DNA of 64,000 bases. It comes from Kutzneria sp036403095. GTDB lineage: Bacteria; Actinomycetota; Actinomycetes; Mycobacteriales; Pseudonocardiaceae. The stretch is taken from NCBI GenBank assembly GCA_036403095.1, contig DASWRQ010000123.1, positions 1 through 64,000 of the forward strand. Direction: 5' to 3'. The notes beneath the pieces were generated by a model, which was not told the origin of the DNA, made no database searches, and was given only the letters and a program-made list of their open reading frames with translations. A program made the position numbers and the translations under genes. Shown piece after piece: positions 7,905 to 16,369 of this stretch. Numbering within the stretch: position 1 is the first letter of the stretch; every line of letters begins with the position of its first letter.

Positions 7905-9398
7905 TCAGCCCACCGACGTGGCGGCACGGGTGGCGGCCAGCAGCTCGTAGTCGGCCAGCTCGACCTTCCTGGTCCGCAGCACGTACTGCCAGACGAAGCC
8001 GGGCCAGACCGTGCGGTTCACGCCGGCCGAGTCCAGGTACCAGCTCGTGCAGCCGCCGACGCTCCAGACTCCCTTGCGGAGCTTGCGCTGGATCTCCAGG
8101 TTGAACCTGCGCTGCGGCGCGGGCCGGACGTCCATGGCGGCGACGTCGTGGGTGGCGAGCAGCCCGAGGCACTGGAGCACGTAGCGTGCCTGGGCCTCGA
8201 TCATCAGCACCACCGAGTTGTGGCCGAGACCGGTGTTGGGCCCGAGCAGGAAGAACAGGTTGGGGAAGCCGGCGACGCCGATGCCCAGGTAGGTCTCGAG
8301 GCCCTTCTCCCGCCACTGACTGGTCAGGTCGACCCCGTTGCGGCCCTTGATGTCCAGGTAGTCGAAGGCGTCGGTGACGTGGAAGCCGGTGCCGAAGATG
8401 ATGGCGTCGACCTCGTGCTCGGCCCCGTCGGCGGTGACGACCGAGTGCTCCCGCACCTCGGTGACGCCTTCGGTGACCAGGTCGACGTTGGGGCGGTTGA
8501 AGGTCGGGTAGTAGTCGTTGGAGATGAGCACCCGCTTGCAGCCCATGGTGTAGTCGGGCGTGAGCTTGCGGCGCAGCTCGGGGTCGTGCACCTGCTCCTT
8601 GATCTGCTTGCGCACCGGCTTGGAGGCGAACTTCATCAGCTTCGGGTTGAAGGTGAACGCCAGGGCCCGGGAGTCGAGCGCCCAGAACAGCGCGGTCCGG
8701 CGCAGCCACTGGGTGGCGGGCAGGTTGCGGAACAGGGTCTTCTCGACCTTGCTGACCGGCCGGTCGGCCTTCGGCATGACCCAGGCCGGCGTGCGCTGGA
8801 ACAGGGTGAGCTTGTCGACCTGCTTGGCGATCTCCGGCACGAACTGGATGGCGCTGGCCCCCGTGCCGATGACGGCGACGCGCTTGCCGGTGAGGTCGTA
8901 GTCATGGTTCCACTGCGCCGAGTGGAAGCTCTCGCCCTGGAAGCGCTCCATGCCGGGCAGGTCGGGGACGGACGGGATGTGCAGCGCGCCGATGCCGGCC
9001 ACCATGGCGTCGGCGGTGTAGGTGTCGCCGCCCTCGGTCCGCACGGTCCAGCGCTTGGAGTCGTCGTCGAACACGGCGCCGGTGACCTTCACGCCGAACC
9101 TGATGTGCTCGCGCAGGTTGTGCTTGTCGGCGCAGATCCGCAGGTAGTCCCAGATCTCCCGCTGGCCGGCGTAGAGCCGGCTCCACTCCGGATTCTGTTC
9201 GTACGAGAAGGAGTACAGGTGGGAGGGGATGTCGCAGGCGCAGCCCGGGTAGGTGTTGTCCCGCCAGGTGCCGCCGACGTCCTGCGCCTTCTCCAGGATG
9301 ACGAAGTCGTGCCGGCCGGCCTGCTTGAGCTGGATGGCCATGCCGAGCCCGGAGAAGCCGGTGCCGATGATGACGACGCTGGTGTCCTGCCCGCCCAT
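7905..9398 (-). CDS. Flavin monooxygenase, Baeyer-Villiger type
   Basis: 497 residues with two Rossmann motifs: FAD-binding IIGTGFSGLG at the N-terminus and NADPH-binding VIGTGASA about residue 175. Between them is a BVMO-type fingerprint (FQGESFHSAQWNHD). The GTWRDNTYPGCACDIPSHLYSF stretch is typical of cyclohexanone/phenylacetone-monooxygenase relatives. It should use NADPH and O2 to insert oxygen into ketones or to oxidise heteroatoms in the cytosol; the substrate is unknown. It is divergent from a TetR gene across an 87-base gap holding a repeated motif, so TetR control is likely. Confidence 0.9.
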   Translation of the reverse strand: MGGQDTSVVIIGTGFSGLGMAIQLKQAGRHDFVILEKAQDVGGTWRDNTYPGCACDIPSHLYSFSYEQNPEWSRLYAGQREIWDYLRICADKHNLREHIRFGVKVTGAVFDDDSKRWTVRTEGGDTYTADAMVAGIGALHIPSVPDLPGMERFQGESFHSAQWNHDYDLTGKRVAVIGTGASAIQFVPEIAKQVDKLTLFQRTPAWVMPKADRPVSKVEKTLFRNLPATQWLRRTALFWALDSRALAFTFNPKLMKFASKPVRKQIKEQVHDPELRRKLTPDYTMGCKRVLISNDYYPTFNRPNVDLVTEGVTEVREHSVVTADGAEHEVDAIIFGTGFHVTDAFDYLDIKGRNGVDLTSQWREKGLETYLGIGVAGFPNLFFLLGPNTGLGHNSVVLMIEAQARYVLQCLGLLATHDVAAMDVRPAPQRRFNLEIQRKLRKGVWSVGGCTSWYLDSAGVNRTVWPGFVWQYVLRTRKVELADYELLAATRAATSVG

Positions 9399-9443
9399 GT
9401 CCCGATTTCCCTTCGTCGACCTCGGCCCGCACCTTAACTCGCC

Positions 9444-9467
9444 AGTAGGTTACTACGAGTAGGTTAC
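9444..9467. promoter_or_regulatory. Repeated AGTAGGTTAC motif between monooxygenase and TetR
   Basis: AGTAGGTTAC occurs at 9444-9453 and again at 9458-9467, starts 14 bases apart. The first copy also sits in a GTAG-GTTA-CTAC symmetry. Position between divergent genes, 19 bases before the TetR start, suggests the TetR operator (inference). Confidence 0.5.
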
Positions 9468-9485
9468 CTTGGGTAGACTCGTCTC

Positions 9486-10103
9486 GTGACGAGCGCAGCC
9501 GACACCGGCCGACGCCGGCGAATGCCCCGAGCGGCCCGCAAGGCCCAGATGCTGGCCGTGGCCGAGGAGGTCTTCGCCGAGCGCGGCTACCTCGCCGCGT
9601 CCATGGACGACATCGCCGAGCGGGTCGGTGTGTCCAAGCCGATGCTGTACGAGTACTTCGGCTCCAAGGAGGGCCTGCTCGTCGGCTGCATCGACAAGGC
9701 CCGCACCGAGCTGCGCGAGGCCACCGAGCAAGCGGTCATCCACGCCGACAGCCCCGAGAACATGCTCCGCCTCGGCCTGCTGGCCTTCTTCCGCTTCATC
9801 GCCGAGCGCCGCCAGTCCTACGGCCTGCTCCGGCACGAGGCCGCGGTCACCGTGCCGTCCGCCGTCGAGGAGATCGAGGCCATCCGCCGTCAGCAGACCG
9901 ACCTGATGGTCGGCTGGATGGGCCTGGCCCTCCCCGACGCCGACCCCCTCGAACTCGAGGCGGCCGCCGAGATCCTGGTCGGCTCCTGCGAACGCCTCGC
10001 CCAGTGGTGTGAGCGCCGGCCCGAGGTCACGCCGGAGCGCGCCACCGACCTGCTCATGGCCACGGTGTGGACCGGCTTGTCCTCGCGCGCGGGCATCGAC
10101 TGA
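9486..10103 (+). CDS. TetR-family regulator
   Basis: 205 residues from GTG. The N-terminal HTH is canonical (AEEVFAERGYLAASMDDIAERVGVSKPMLYEYFGSKEGLL). The helical C-terminal ligand domain is unassigned. It is transcribed away from the flavin monooxygenase, and the shared gap contains a direct-repeat motif, so it probably represses that gene and itself until the substrate or a related compound binds. Confidence 0.88.
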   Translation: MTSAADTGRRRRMPRAARKAQMLAVAEEVFAERGYLAASMDDIAERVGVSKPMLYEYFGSKEGLLVGCIDKARTELREATEQAVIHADSPENMLRLGLLAFFRFIAERRQSYGLLRHEAAVTVPSAVEEIEAIRRQQTDLMVGWMGLALPDADPLELEAAAEILVGSCERLAQWCERRPEVTPERATDLLMATVWTGLSSRAGID

Positions 10104-10178
10104 CCGGCCAGCGCGCTGCGGGGCGGCCACCGCCAGCACTGGGGCCGTCGGGCGCGCGCGGCGACTCCACCGAGTCCG

Positions 10179-11273
10179 TCAGCGCGACTTGTCGACGGAC
10201 CAGCCGGTCTGGGCGGCCCAGTGCTCGGCGCGGCCGAGGATCTCGTCGATGAGGTCGCCCTTGGCCTCGGCGTACTGGTTCATGTCGAACCAGTCCCTGG
10301 TGGCGAGCTCGCGTTTTAGCTTCTCGTAGGCGAGGCGATCCGCTGGCGAGGCGCGGAGCCAGTCGCCGAACAGCAGGTGGTCCCGCTCCCATTTGCCGCC
10401 GGCGGGACAGATGTGCACGTGCACGTCGAACTCGGCGGAGCGGACCATGCGGTGGTCGGGCTGGCGCACCCGCAGGTGGTAGCCGGCGGCTTCGAGTTGC
10501 GGCAGGTAGGTGTCCTCCCTGTTGGCGTCGGCGACGCTGACCTGGACGTCGACGACGGGTTTGGCGGCGAGGCCGGGCACGGCGGTGGAGCCGATGTGGT
10601 CGATGCGAAGAGCGTTGCCTCCCAAGGCTTTGCGGATACGCAAGCGTTCGGCGCGGAAGCGCCGGGCCCACGCGGGGTCGTGGTCGACGATGGTGATGTC
10701 CCGCTTTTCGCGGCCACCGATGAGGCTCGTGCCGACGAGCTGCTCACGAACGGCCATGAGCACGAACCCGAGCAGGTTGGCGCCGAGCCACGTGCGCGGC
10801 GAGGCGGTGCGCTCGTCGTCGGCGGCGAGGCCGATGCCCCAGATCCGGTCCAGGGGCGAGGCCTCGACCAGCACCCGGTCGCTGGTGCCGAGCAGGTACC
10901 GGCCCAGCAGGGCGTGCTGCCCGAACTTGGCCAGGTTGCCGGCGACGACGACGTCGAAGCGGTTGGCCGCCCACACCTCGTCGTCGTAGCCCCGAACCTC
11001 ACGGCCGAGGTTCTTGGCTTCGTTCGGATGCCGGGCGCGCAGTATCCGCGCGGCGGTGTCCTCGTCGCCGAACAGCGATGCCTTGCGGTGCATCATGAAG
11101 TGCTCGGCGGTCGGGAACACGAGCCCGTCGACGGTGAACTCCGCGGGCCACCACTGGCTCAGGCACGAGGCGCCGATCCGCCCGTCGCGCCGCGGCTCAT
11201 GGCCCCAGAAGCACACGTACCTGAGCCGCTGCCCGGCGTCTTCGGCACGGATCAGGTCCTCGACGCTGCTCAT
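10179..11273 (-). CDS. NADAR (YbiA-like) - GrpB fusion protein
   Basis: 364 residues with two recognisable modules. Residues about 1-180 are NADAR (DUF1768/YbiA): FWGHEP, FPTAEHFMMHRKASLFGD and NAKxLGR-like NEAKNLGREV. YbiA-type enzymes hydrolyse N-glycosidic bonds of early riboflavin intermediates; other NADAR proteins act in ADP-ribose metabolism. Residues about 190-364 are GrpB (UPF0157), a nucleotidyltransferase-like fold with the signature IDHIGSTAVPGLAAKPVVD. ATG 11273 begins MSSVEDLI; the upstream open frame is a shadow of the esterase gene's opposite strand. The combined activity is unknown. Confidence 0.82.
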   Translation of the reverse strand: MSSVEDLIRAEDAGQRLRYVCFWGHEPRRDGRIGASCLSQWWPAEFTVDGLVFPTAEHFMMHRKASLFGDEDTAARILRARHPNEAKNLGREVRGYDDEVWAANRFDVVVAGNLAKFGQHALLGRYLLGTSDRVLVEASPLDRIWGIGLAADDERTASPRTWLGANLLGFVLMAVREQLVGTSLIGGREKRDITIVDHDPAWARRFRAERLRIRKALGGNALRIDHIGSTAVPGLAAKPVVDVQVSVADANREDTYLPQLEAAGYHLRVRQPDHRMVRSAEFDVHVHICPAGGKWERDHLLFGDWLRASPADRLAYEKLKRELATRDWFDMNQYAEAKGDLIDEILGRAEHWAAQTGWSVDKSR

Positions 11274-11368
11274 CACCACATGCGCTGTCCTACCACCGAC
11301 CGGCGGTCCGGGTCCCACGCATTTCCGGTACTCGGCCCACCGGCCGCAACGGTCTACAGAGGACGGTG

Positions 11369-12355
11369 TCAGGTCATGGGTGTCACCCCGATCGCGGACA
11401 TCAACATCGGGAACGAGGCGTGCAGCTCCCGCTGCCAGTACGGCCAGGTATGGGTGCCGGGTCCGTACATGTCGAGCGTGGCCGGGATGTGCAGCAACCG
11501 CAACCGGTCGATCAGCGCGGACGTCTCCGCGCCGTGCAGGGCCTCGCTCTGGTTGAAGCCGGTTCCTGGCGGGTCCAGCGGGCCCGGCTGTCCGTTGCCG
11601 GAGGCGATGAACAGCTTGGTGCCACGCAAGGCGAAGGCCAGGTCGACCGGGTTGTGCGCGGCCCACACCAGCCGCTGCTTCACCGGATCACCCCACAGGG
11701 CATTCGGATCGTGACCGTTGCTCGTCACGATGGACATGACGTTGGTGATCGCCTCCTGGGACAGCAGGGTGTCCAGCGCACCGCTGTAGGAGGCGGCCGC
11801 CTGGAACATGCCCGGATGCCGGGCCGAGTAGTCGAACGCGCCGAGCCCGCCCATCGACAGGCCGGCGATGGCGCGCCGCTGCCCGGCCCGGTAGCCACGC
11901 TCGAGCAGCTGCCGCAGCTCCACGGTGTGGAACGTCTCCCAGGCCGGACCGCTGAGCCAGTTCGAGTAGTAGCCGTCGGGTCCGGCCTCGGGCATGACAA
12001 CGAGCACGTCCGTGCCGGCGGTCAGCGCGGCCACGTCGGTCTGCCGGGTCCACGACGTGTAGTCGTCGCAGCACCCGTGCAGCAGGTACAGCACCGGCCA
12101 GCGGGTGTTCGGCCGGGCGTCCCAGTCCGGCGGCAACAGCAGCCGGGCCCTCGCGCTACGGCCCAGCGCGGGCGACTGGATGGTCAGATCCACTGTCCGT
12201 GGGCCAACAACGGTCTGGTCCACGACCGTCGCACCGTCGTCGGCCGTCACCTGTTGCGCCGCCTCGGCGTTCGAGGCGACCGAGCCGGCCACCAGGCCGA
12301 CCACCACCAGCGCCACCCCGGTCAGGAGGCGCCAGATCACCGCTCGTGTCCGCAT
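11369..12355 (-). CDS. Secreted esterase, antigen-85/mycolyltransferase-like fold
   Basis: 328 residues starting MRTRAVIWRLLTGVALVVVG, a signal sequence ending near NAEAA. The alpha/beta-hydrolase core has LYLLHGCCDDYTSW, the nucleophile elbow GLSMGGLG and a late histidine in GTHTWPYW. This arrangement matches the esterase D/antigen-85 family. Organisms of this family without mycolic acids use relatives as general extracellular esterases, so substrate is open. ATG 12355 is preferred over a longer start because it begins the signal peptide. Confidence 0.85.
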   Translation of the reverse strand: MRTRAVIWRLLTGVALVVVGLVAGSVASNAEAAQQVTADDGATVVDQTVVGPRTVDLTIQSPALGRSARARLLLPPDWDARPNTRWPVLYLLHGCCDDYTSWTRQTDVAALTAGTDVLVVMPEAGPDGYYSNWLSGPAWETFHTVELRQLLERGYRAGQRRAIAGLSMGGLGAFDYSARHPGMFQAAASYSGALDTLLSQEAITNVMSIVTSNGHDPNALWGDPVKQRLVWAAHNPVDLAFALRGTKLFIASGNGQPGPLDPPGTGFNQSEALHGAETSALIDRLRLLHIPATLDMYGPGTHTWPYWQRELHASFPMLMSAIGVTPMT

Positions 12356-12450
12356 GGCTACACCGTGGCATACGAACCTGGCAGTGCCGGCGATCCTGTC
12401 CGGGCCGGGACAGAACGACACCGGTTCGGCCGAGTGAACGCGATGCGAAA

Positions 12451-12492
12451 AGGGGCGTGCTCCTGGGGTTTCACCGCCAGGAACACGCCCTT
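12451..12492 (-). terminator. Intrinsic terminator of the alpha-galactosidase gene
   Basis: Arms of about 14 bases with a single mismatch (12452-12466 and 12477-12490), loop GGTTTCACCG. On the minus strand the stem is followed by TTTT. It lies about 45 bases beyond the galactosidase stop. Confidence 0.7.
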
Positions 12493-12535
12493 CGTGATTG
12501 TCAAGCGGGGTGCTCGAAGATCAATTGTAAGGTCG

Positions 12536-13708
12536 TCACCGCACGCGGAAGACGACCGTGCCGTGCGCGGGGACCAAGGCGCTGATGGTGCCGGTGGTGC
12601 TGGACTTGGCCTTGGACCACAGATCGGTCAACGAATGTGTGCCCGCGGAGGCGCCGATCGCCGACAGCGTGGTGGAGATCTTGGCCGTCGTGCCGGTCTC
12701 GTTGAACAACGCGACGGCGATGTCGCCGTCGGCCAGCGGCTTGCGGATCACGTGCAGGCCGTTGGACGAGGAGATCTCGTTGCCCTGCACGCCTTTCGCG
12801 TCCTGGTCGAGGGCGATCACGTCGGCGTTGCGCAGGATCGTCAGCGTCGCCGACGAGGCCTTGCGGATGTCGGAGCCGATCAACAGCGGCGCGGCCATCA
12901 TGGCCCACAGGGTGAAATGGCTGCGGTACTCGGTGTCGGACATCTTGCCGTTGCCGACCTCGAGCATGTCCGGGTCGTTCCAGTGCCCGGGCCCGGCGTA
13001 ACGGCCCAGCTTGATGTTGGCCTTGTAGATGGACAACATCTTCGAGTACGAGTCGTTGATGTCGCCGGTGGTGCGCCAGGAGTTGCCGACCGGCGCGGCC
13101 CAGGTCCACGGCTGGTTCTGGCCCCACTCGCAGATCGAGTACAGGATCGGCCGGCCGGTGGCGGCCAGCGCGTCGCGCATGGCGGTGTAGCGCTTCTTGG
13201 CGTCCTGGCCCTGGTTGTTGCAGTTGTCGTACTTGAGGTAGTCCACGCCCCACGACGCCCACAGCGCGGCGTCCTGCTTCTCGTGCCCGAGCGCGCCGGG
13301 GAAGCCGGCCTTGTTGCACGTCTTGGTGCCGGCGCTCGTGTACAGCCCGAACTTCAGGCCCTTCGAGTGCACGTAGTCGGCGACGGCCTTGATGCCGTGC
13401 GGGAAGCGGTCCTTGTCGGGCACCAGGTTGCCCTTGCTGTCCCGGCTCGACTGCGCCCAGCAGTCGTCCAGGTTCACGTACCGGTAGCCGGCGTCCTTGA
13501 GGCCGGTCGACACCAGGGTGTCGGCGATGCCCTCGACGAACGCCTCGTTGAACTGGGACCCGCACTGGGTGAGGTTCCAGTTGTTGAAGCCCATCTGCGG
13601 GGTGCGGGCCAGGCCGTTGTCCAGGGCAAGCGCCGGGACGGCCCCGAGCACCCCCGACCCGACCAGCGCCACGACCGCGGCCACCGCGGTCAGCACAGTC
13701 CTGCGCAC
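12536..13708 (-). CDS. Secreted alpha-galactosidase, GH27
   Basis: 390 residues: signal peptide (VLTAVAAVVALVGSGVLG ... ALA), a TIM-barrel GH27 domain and a C-terminal beta domain. Landmarks are TPQMGFNNWN, YVNLDDCW, the nucleophile Asp in DYLKYDNC and the acid/base Asp in HWNDPDML, followed by MAAPLLIGSD. It should cleave terminal alpha-1,6-galactose from plant galactomannan or raffinose-type sugars outside the cell. GTG 13708 is supported by GGAGG eight bases upstream; an upstream ATG at 13786 lacks one. Confidence 0.94.
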   Translation of the reverse strand: MRRTVLTAVAAVVALVGSGVLGAVPALALDNGLARTPQMGFNNWNLTQCGSQFNEAFVEGIADTLVSTGLKDAGYRYVNLDDCWAQSSRDSKGNLVPDKDRFPHGIKAVADYVHSKGLKFGLYTSAGTKTCNKAGFPGALGHEKQDAALWASWGVDYLKYDNCNNQGQDAKKRYTAMRDALAATGRPILYSICEWGQNQPWTWAAPVGNSWRTTGDINDSYSKMLSIYKANIKLGRYAGPGHWNDPDMLEVGNGKMSDTEYRSHFTLWAMMAAPLLIGSDIRKASSATLTILRNADVIALDQDAKGVQGNEISSSNGLHVIRKPLADGDIAVALFNETGTTAKISTTLSAIGASAGTHSLTDLWSKAKSSTTGTISALVPAHGTVVFRVR

Positions 13709-14263
13709 GTTTGTTCCTCCAGCTCGTCGGCTTGGACGTGCGCGGCGGCGACAGGCGACCGGGTCAAAACGTAGAAGGTCGCCCACGTCGGCACAAGGAA
13801 CAGTGGCCGATGTGCCACATTTCGCTGGCGGCTGTGCCCCGGTCGGTCTACCGGCAGGTAGTTACGAAGGATCCGAACGACTAGGCCGAAAGAGTGGCAC
13901 CGTGAACGCGCACGGTGACGCTACGCGCTCGCTTCGTCGCTCAAACCCACCGCTACTACACCGATGAGCTAGTTGTCCCTTAACGAAATGGAGTATTGAG
14001 GACGCCGCCGTCCGGTGGCTGAATGAACCCGACACGGATCCGCTCGCCGGACCGCTCCAACTCGAAAGGGTGACACGCGCCATGCCACTGGCCCCGCGCC
14101 GGACATCGACCTCGTCGATCTCGGCGTTCGGGACGGCCGCTCACCTTTCGGTTAACCCCACCCTTCGCCTTCTCGGGTGACGAATGTGTCTTCATCGCGC
14201 CGCGGGGTTACCCCGCGCAGCAGCCCTGCCGTGCCGGCCGGGAACCGAACCACAGGAGGTGCT
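13709..14263. other. 555-base gap without a supported gene
   Basis: Holds the galactosidase promoter region. I see a small hairpin (CACCGTG/CACGGTG near 13898-13917), a perfect palindrome CGCGGGGTTACCCCGCG at 14201-14217, and no open frame with both a ribosome site and family resemblance. A 32-codon frame from ATG 14082 was considered and not supported. Confidence 0.5.
14201..14217. promoter_or_regulatory. Palindrome upstream of a small gene candidate
   Basis: Arms CGCGGGG and CCCCGCG around TTA, 47 bases before the ATG at 14264. Could be an operator or a short RNA hairpin; nothing decides between them. Confidence 0.35.
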
Positions 14264-14377
14264 ATGACAGCAGATCTGGACCCGCGACTGACGGAACCAC
14301 CAGTCCGAGGACGCGACGGCGTGCTCAGACCGGCGGCGTCCACCGCACGCCGGGCAGCGGTCAATCCCAACCGCTGA
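14264..14377 (+). CDS. Candidate 37-residue peptide gene
   Basis: A short frame starting MTADLDPRLTEPPVRG and ending AAVNPNR, preceded by an excellent AGGAGGT site five bases before ATG. It matches no family I know. It runs antisense to the tail region of an MFS pseudogene. It may be a genuine small protein, a leader, or the broken start of a lost gene. Confidence 0.35.
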   Translation: MTADLDPRLTEPPVRGRDGVLRPAASTARRAAVNPNR

Positions 14378-14439
14378 CCCGACGCCGGCATGCTCAGCGT
14401 GCGCGTCCTTGCTTCCGGTGGAGAGGGCCCCAGGGCCAC

Positions 14440-15440
14440 GGTGGCCCTCTCGCCGGGAGTTCGACGCCAGCCCGACCGCGGCGGTGAACAGCACAACGGC
14501 CGCCAATGCCGCCGCGACCTGCGGCAATGCGTCGGGTCCGGCCGTGCCGAGCACCGCGCCGCCGACCACTCCGGCCAGGCCGATGCCGAGAAAACCGGCC
14601 GTCTCGTCGACCACCGGATCGGCGATCAGAACCCGTGTCGACGCGTCCGCCGCCCCGGCCGACGCGCCCACGATCGCGAGCACGGCCGCCGCGCCGTGGA
14701 TCAGCGGCAGTGCCGCTGCGAAAGCGGCCGTGAGTGCTACAGATGCAAGCAAAGCGGATCTCGCGTCACGTCCTCGCACCGCCAGCGCGCCGATCACGGC
14801 CCCACGCCACAGGCCAGGAAGAGCCCGTTGACCGCCGGGCCGTGAATACCCGTGACTGCGGCCAACACCGTCGTGAGCAGCGTGAACGTGGCTAGAACAC
14901 CGGCTCGCAAGATCACCTTCAGGCCGGCGGCGAGCAGCACCTGCGGATCACTGATCGGGTGACGATCGATCGTGGCCGGCGGCACGGCGAGTAGCGCATC
15001 GGCGGCGCCGATCGCGGCCAGGACGGCCAGCAGCACGAACACCGCCCGGCAGCCCGCCTGGTCCGCGATCACGGCGGCCAGCGGGGCCCCGAGTGCGGTC
15101 CCCAAACCCACTCCGCCGGCCATTCCCCGGCCGCCGTCCCGGACCACGCAGGCCGCACCTATGCCGAGCACAATTCTCAAGGCGAGCAGCAAGAAGAAAT
15201 TACCGGCGAATACCGAAAGGCCGTTTCCGACGGCCCAGCATGACCAGGCCGATCGGGAGCAGCCGACGCGCATCGGCCCGTCCGATGAATGGCAGCACAA
15301 TCGTGCAGGTCAATCCGAAACGGTGAGCAGTTGCGCCGCTTTGGCATCGGAAACGGCAAATTCTATGGTCAGCGACGGCACCAGCCCGGCGACCGAGAAC
15401 ACCGCGCCGCCGATGACAAATCCACCGAGCGCGGCCGCCG
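14440..15440 (-). pseudogene. MFS transporter, DHA1 (AraJ/Cmr-like), frameshifted
   Basis: Consecutive segments of one major-facilitator protein are found in different phases on the minus strand. GAVFSVAGLVPSLTIEFAV lies near 15400, LTCTIVLPFIGRADARRLL continues in another frame, VGNGLSVFAGNFFLLLALR in a third, and FLACGVG breaks at about 14797. There the frame resumes one base off with VIGALAVRGRDARSALLAS to about 14446. The conserved loop after the fourth helix also looks shortened. At least three frame breaks over about 1 kb argue for a dead efflux gene rather than one sequencing error. Confidence 0.75.
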
Positions 15441-15657
15441 GGCGGCGAATCGGGATGTCCTACATGGCGGCAATGGGCTCCGTCGCGGCAATTGAACTGT
15501 TCGGGTGACCGATCGCCGTTCACGCTACGCCGAACGGGTCGGTCCCCGGCCGGGCCAAAACCATCGGACTGGAAGAGGTGGCAGGAGAAGAGGCGACGCA
15601 GCGGCGGGCCGCAACCGCCGGGGCCGGACTGAACGGCCTGGAAGTACTGTCCCCGGA

Positions 15658-16257
15658 ATGTCGTCCCCACGTAGACGCGTCCCCCTCGACACTCCGGAGC
15701 GCCTGGCCGAGGTGCTGGCCGCGGCCATCGACGTGGTGGCGGAGGTGGGCTACGAGCGGTTCAACATGGACCTGGTGGCCCAGCGGGCGCACGTCAGCAA
15801 GGGCAGCCTTTACCAGCGCTGGCCGTCGAAGGCGCACCTGATCGTGGCGGCGCTGGACGCGCACCGGGTGGAGGTGCCAGCACCGGACACGGGCAAGTTT
15901 CTGGAGGACGTGCGGGAGCTGGCCAAGCGGTGGCTGAGGGCGGAGATGCCGGGCGACCGGCGAGGGCTGCTGCTGGCGCTGTTGGAGGGCAGCAGGCGCG
16001 ACCCGGAGCTGGCCAGACTGATGGGCGAGCAGCTGGGCCAGGGCGGGATCAACCCGATGACAGTGGTGCTGCAGGCCGCCGAGAAGCGGGGTGAGCTGCC
16101 GGCGGGCGTGGATCTGGAGCTGCTGGGCGAGCTGCCGATGTCGCTGGCGATCACGAACCTGCTGTTCCGGGACCAGCCGCTGGACGAGGCGCTGATCGAT
16201 CGGATCGTGGACGGTCTGCTGGCGCCCCTGCTGGGTCAGCGGGATCACAGCGTATAG
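15658..16257 (+). CDS. TetR regulator of the adjacent efflux pump
   Basis: 199 residues from ATG 15658 (MSSPRRRVPLDTPERLAEVL). The HTH reads VGYERFNMDLVAQRAHVSKGSLYQRWPSKAHLI and the C-terminal domain resembles the TetR_C group seen with drug pumps. The gene ends two bases before a perfect 15-base palindrome and is followed in the same direction by a DHA2 pump, so it most likely represses that pump and senses its substrate. Confidence 0.88.
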   Translation: MSSPRRRVPLDTPERLAEVLAAAIDVVAEVGYERFNMDLVAQRAHVSKGSLYQRWPSKAHLIVAALDAHRVEVPAPDTGKFLEDVRELAKRWLRAEMPGDRRGLLLALLEGSRRDPELARLMGEQLGQGGINPMTVVLQAAEKRGELPAGVDLELLGELPMSLAITNLLFRDQPLDEALIDRIVDGLLAPLLGQRDHSV

Positions 16258-16258
16258 A

Positions 16259-16273
16259 ACAGAACTGTTCTGT
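16259..16273. promoter_or_regulatory. Palindromic operator for TetR/efflux pump
   Basis: ACAGAAC-T-GTTCTGT is a perfect odd-length palindrome in the 112-base gap between the TetR gene and the pump gene, placed about 97 bases before the pump ATG. Size and symmetry suit a TetR dimer. Binding by the adjacent TetR is inference. Confidence 0.65.
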
Positions 16274-16369
16274 ACTCTCGAACCCGGGATCTCACCTCTC
16301 CGGGTGACGTCCGCTGCGGCGGACGGCTCGGTGCGGTGAAGTCGGAACCGACCGGGACGAGGGGGCGAC

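Noticed and set aside
13953..13977. tRNA D-arm-like sequence on the minus strand (TAGCTCATCGGTGTAGTAGC)
   Set aside because: No anticodon stem, T-arm or matching acceptor follows; only the D-arm resemblance exists.
14082..14180. 32-codon frame MPLAPRRTSTSS...
   Set aside because: Ribosome site is weak and too far; composition is that of GC-rich chance frames.
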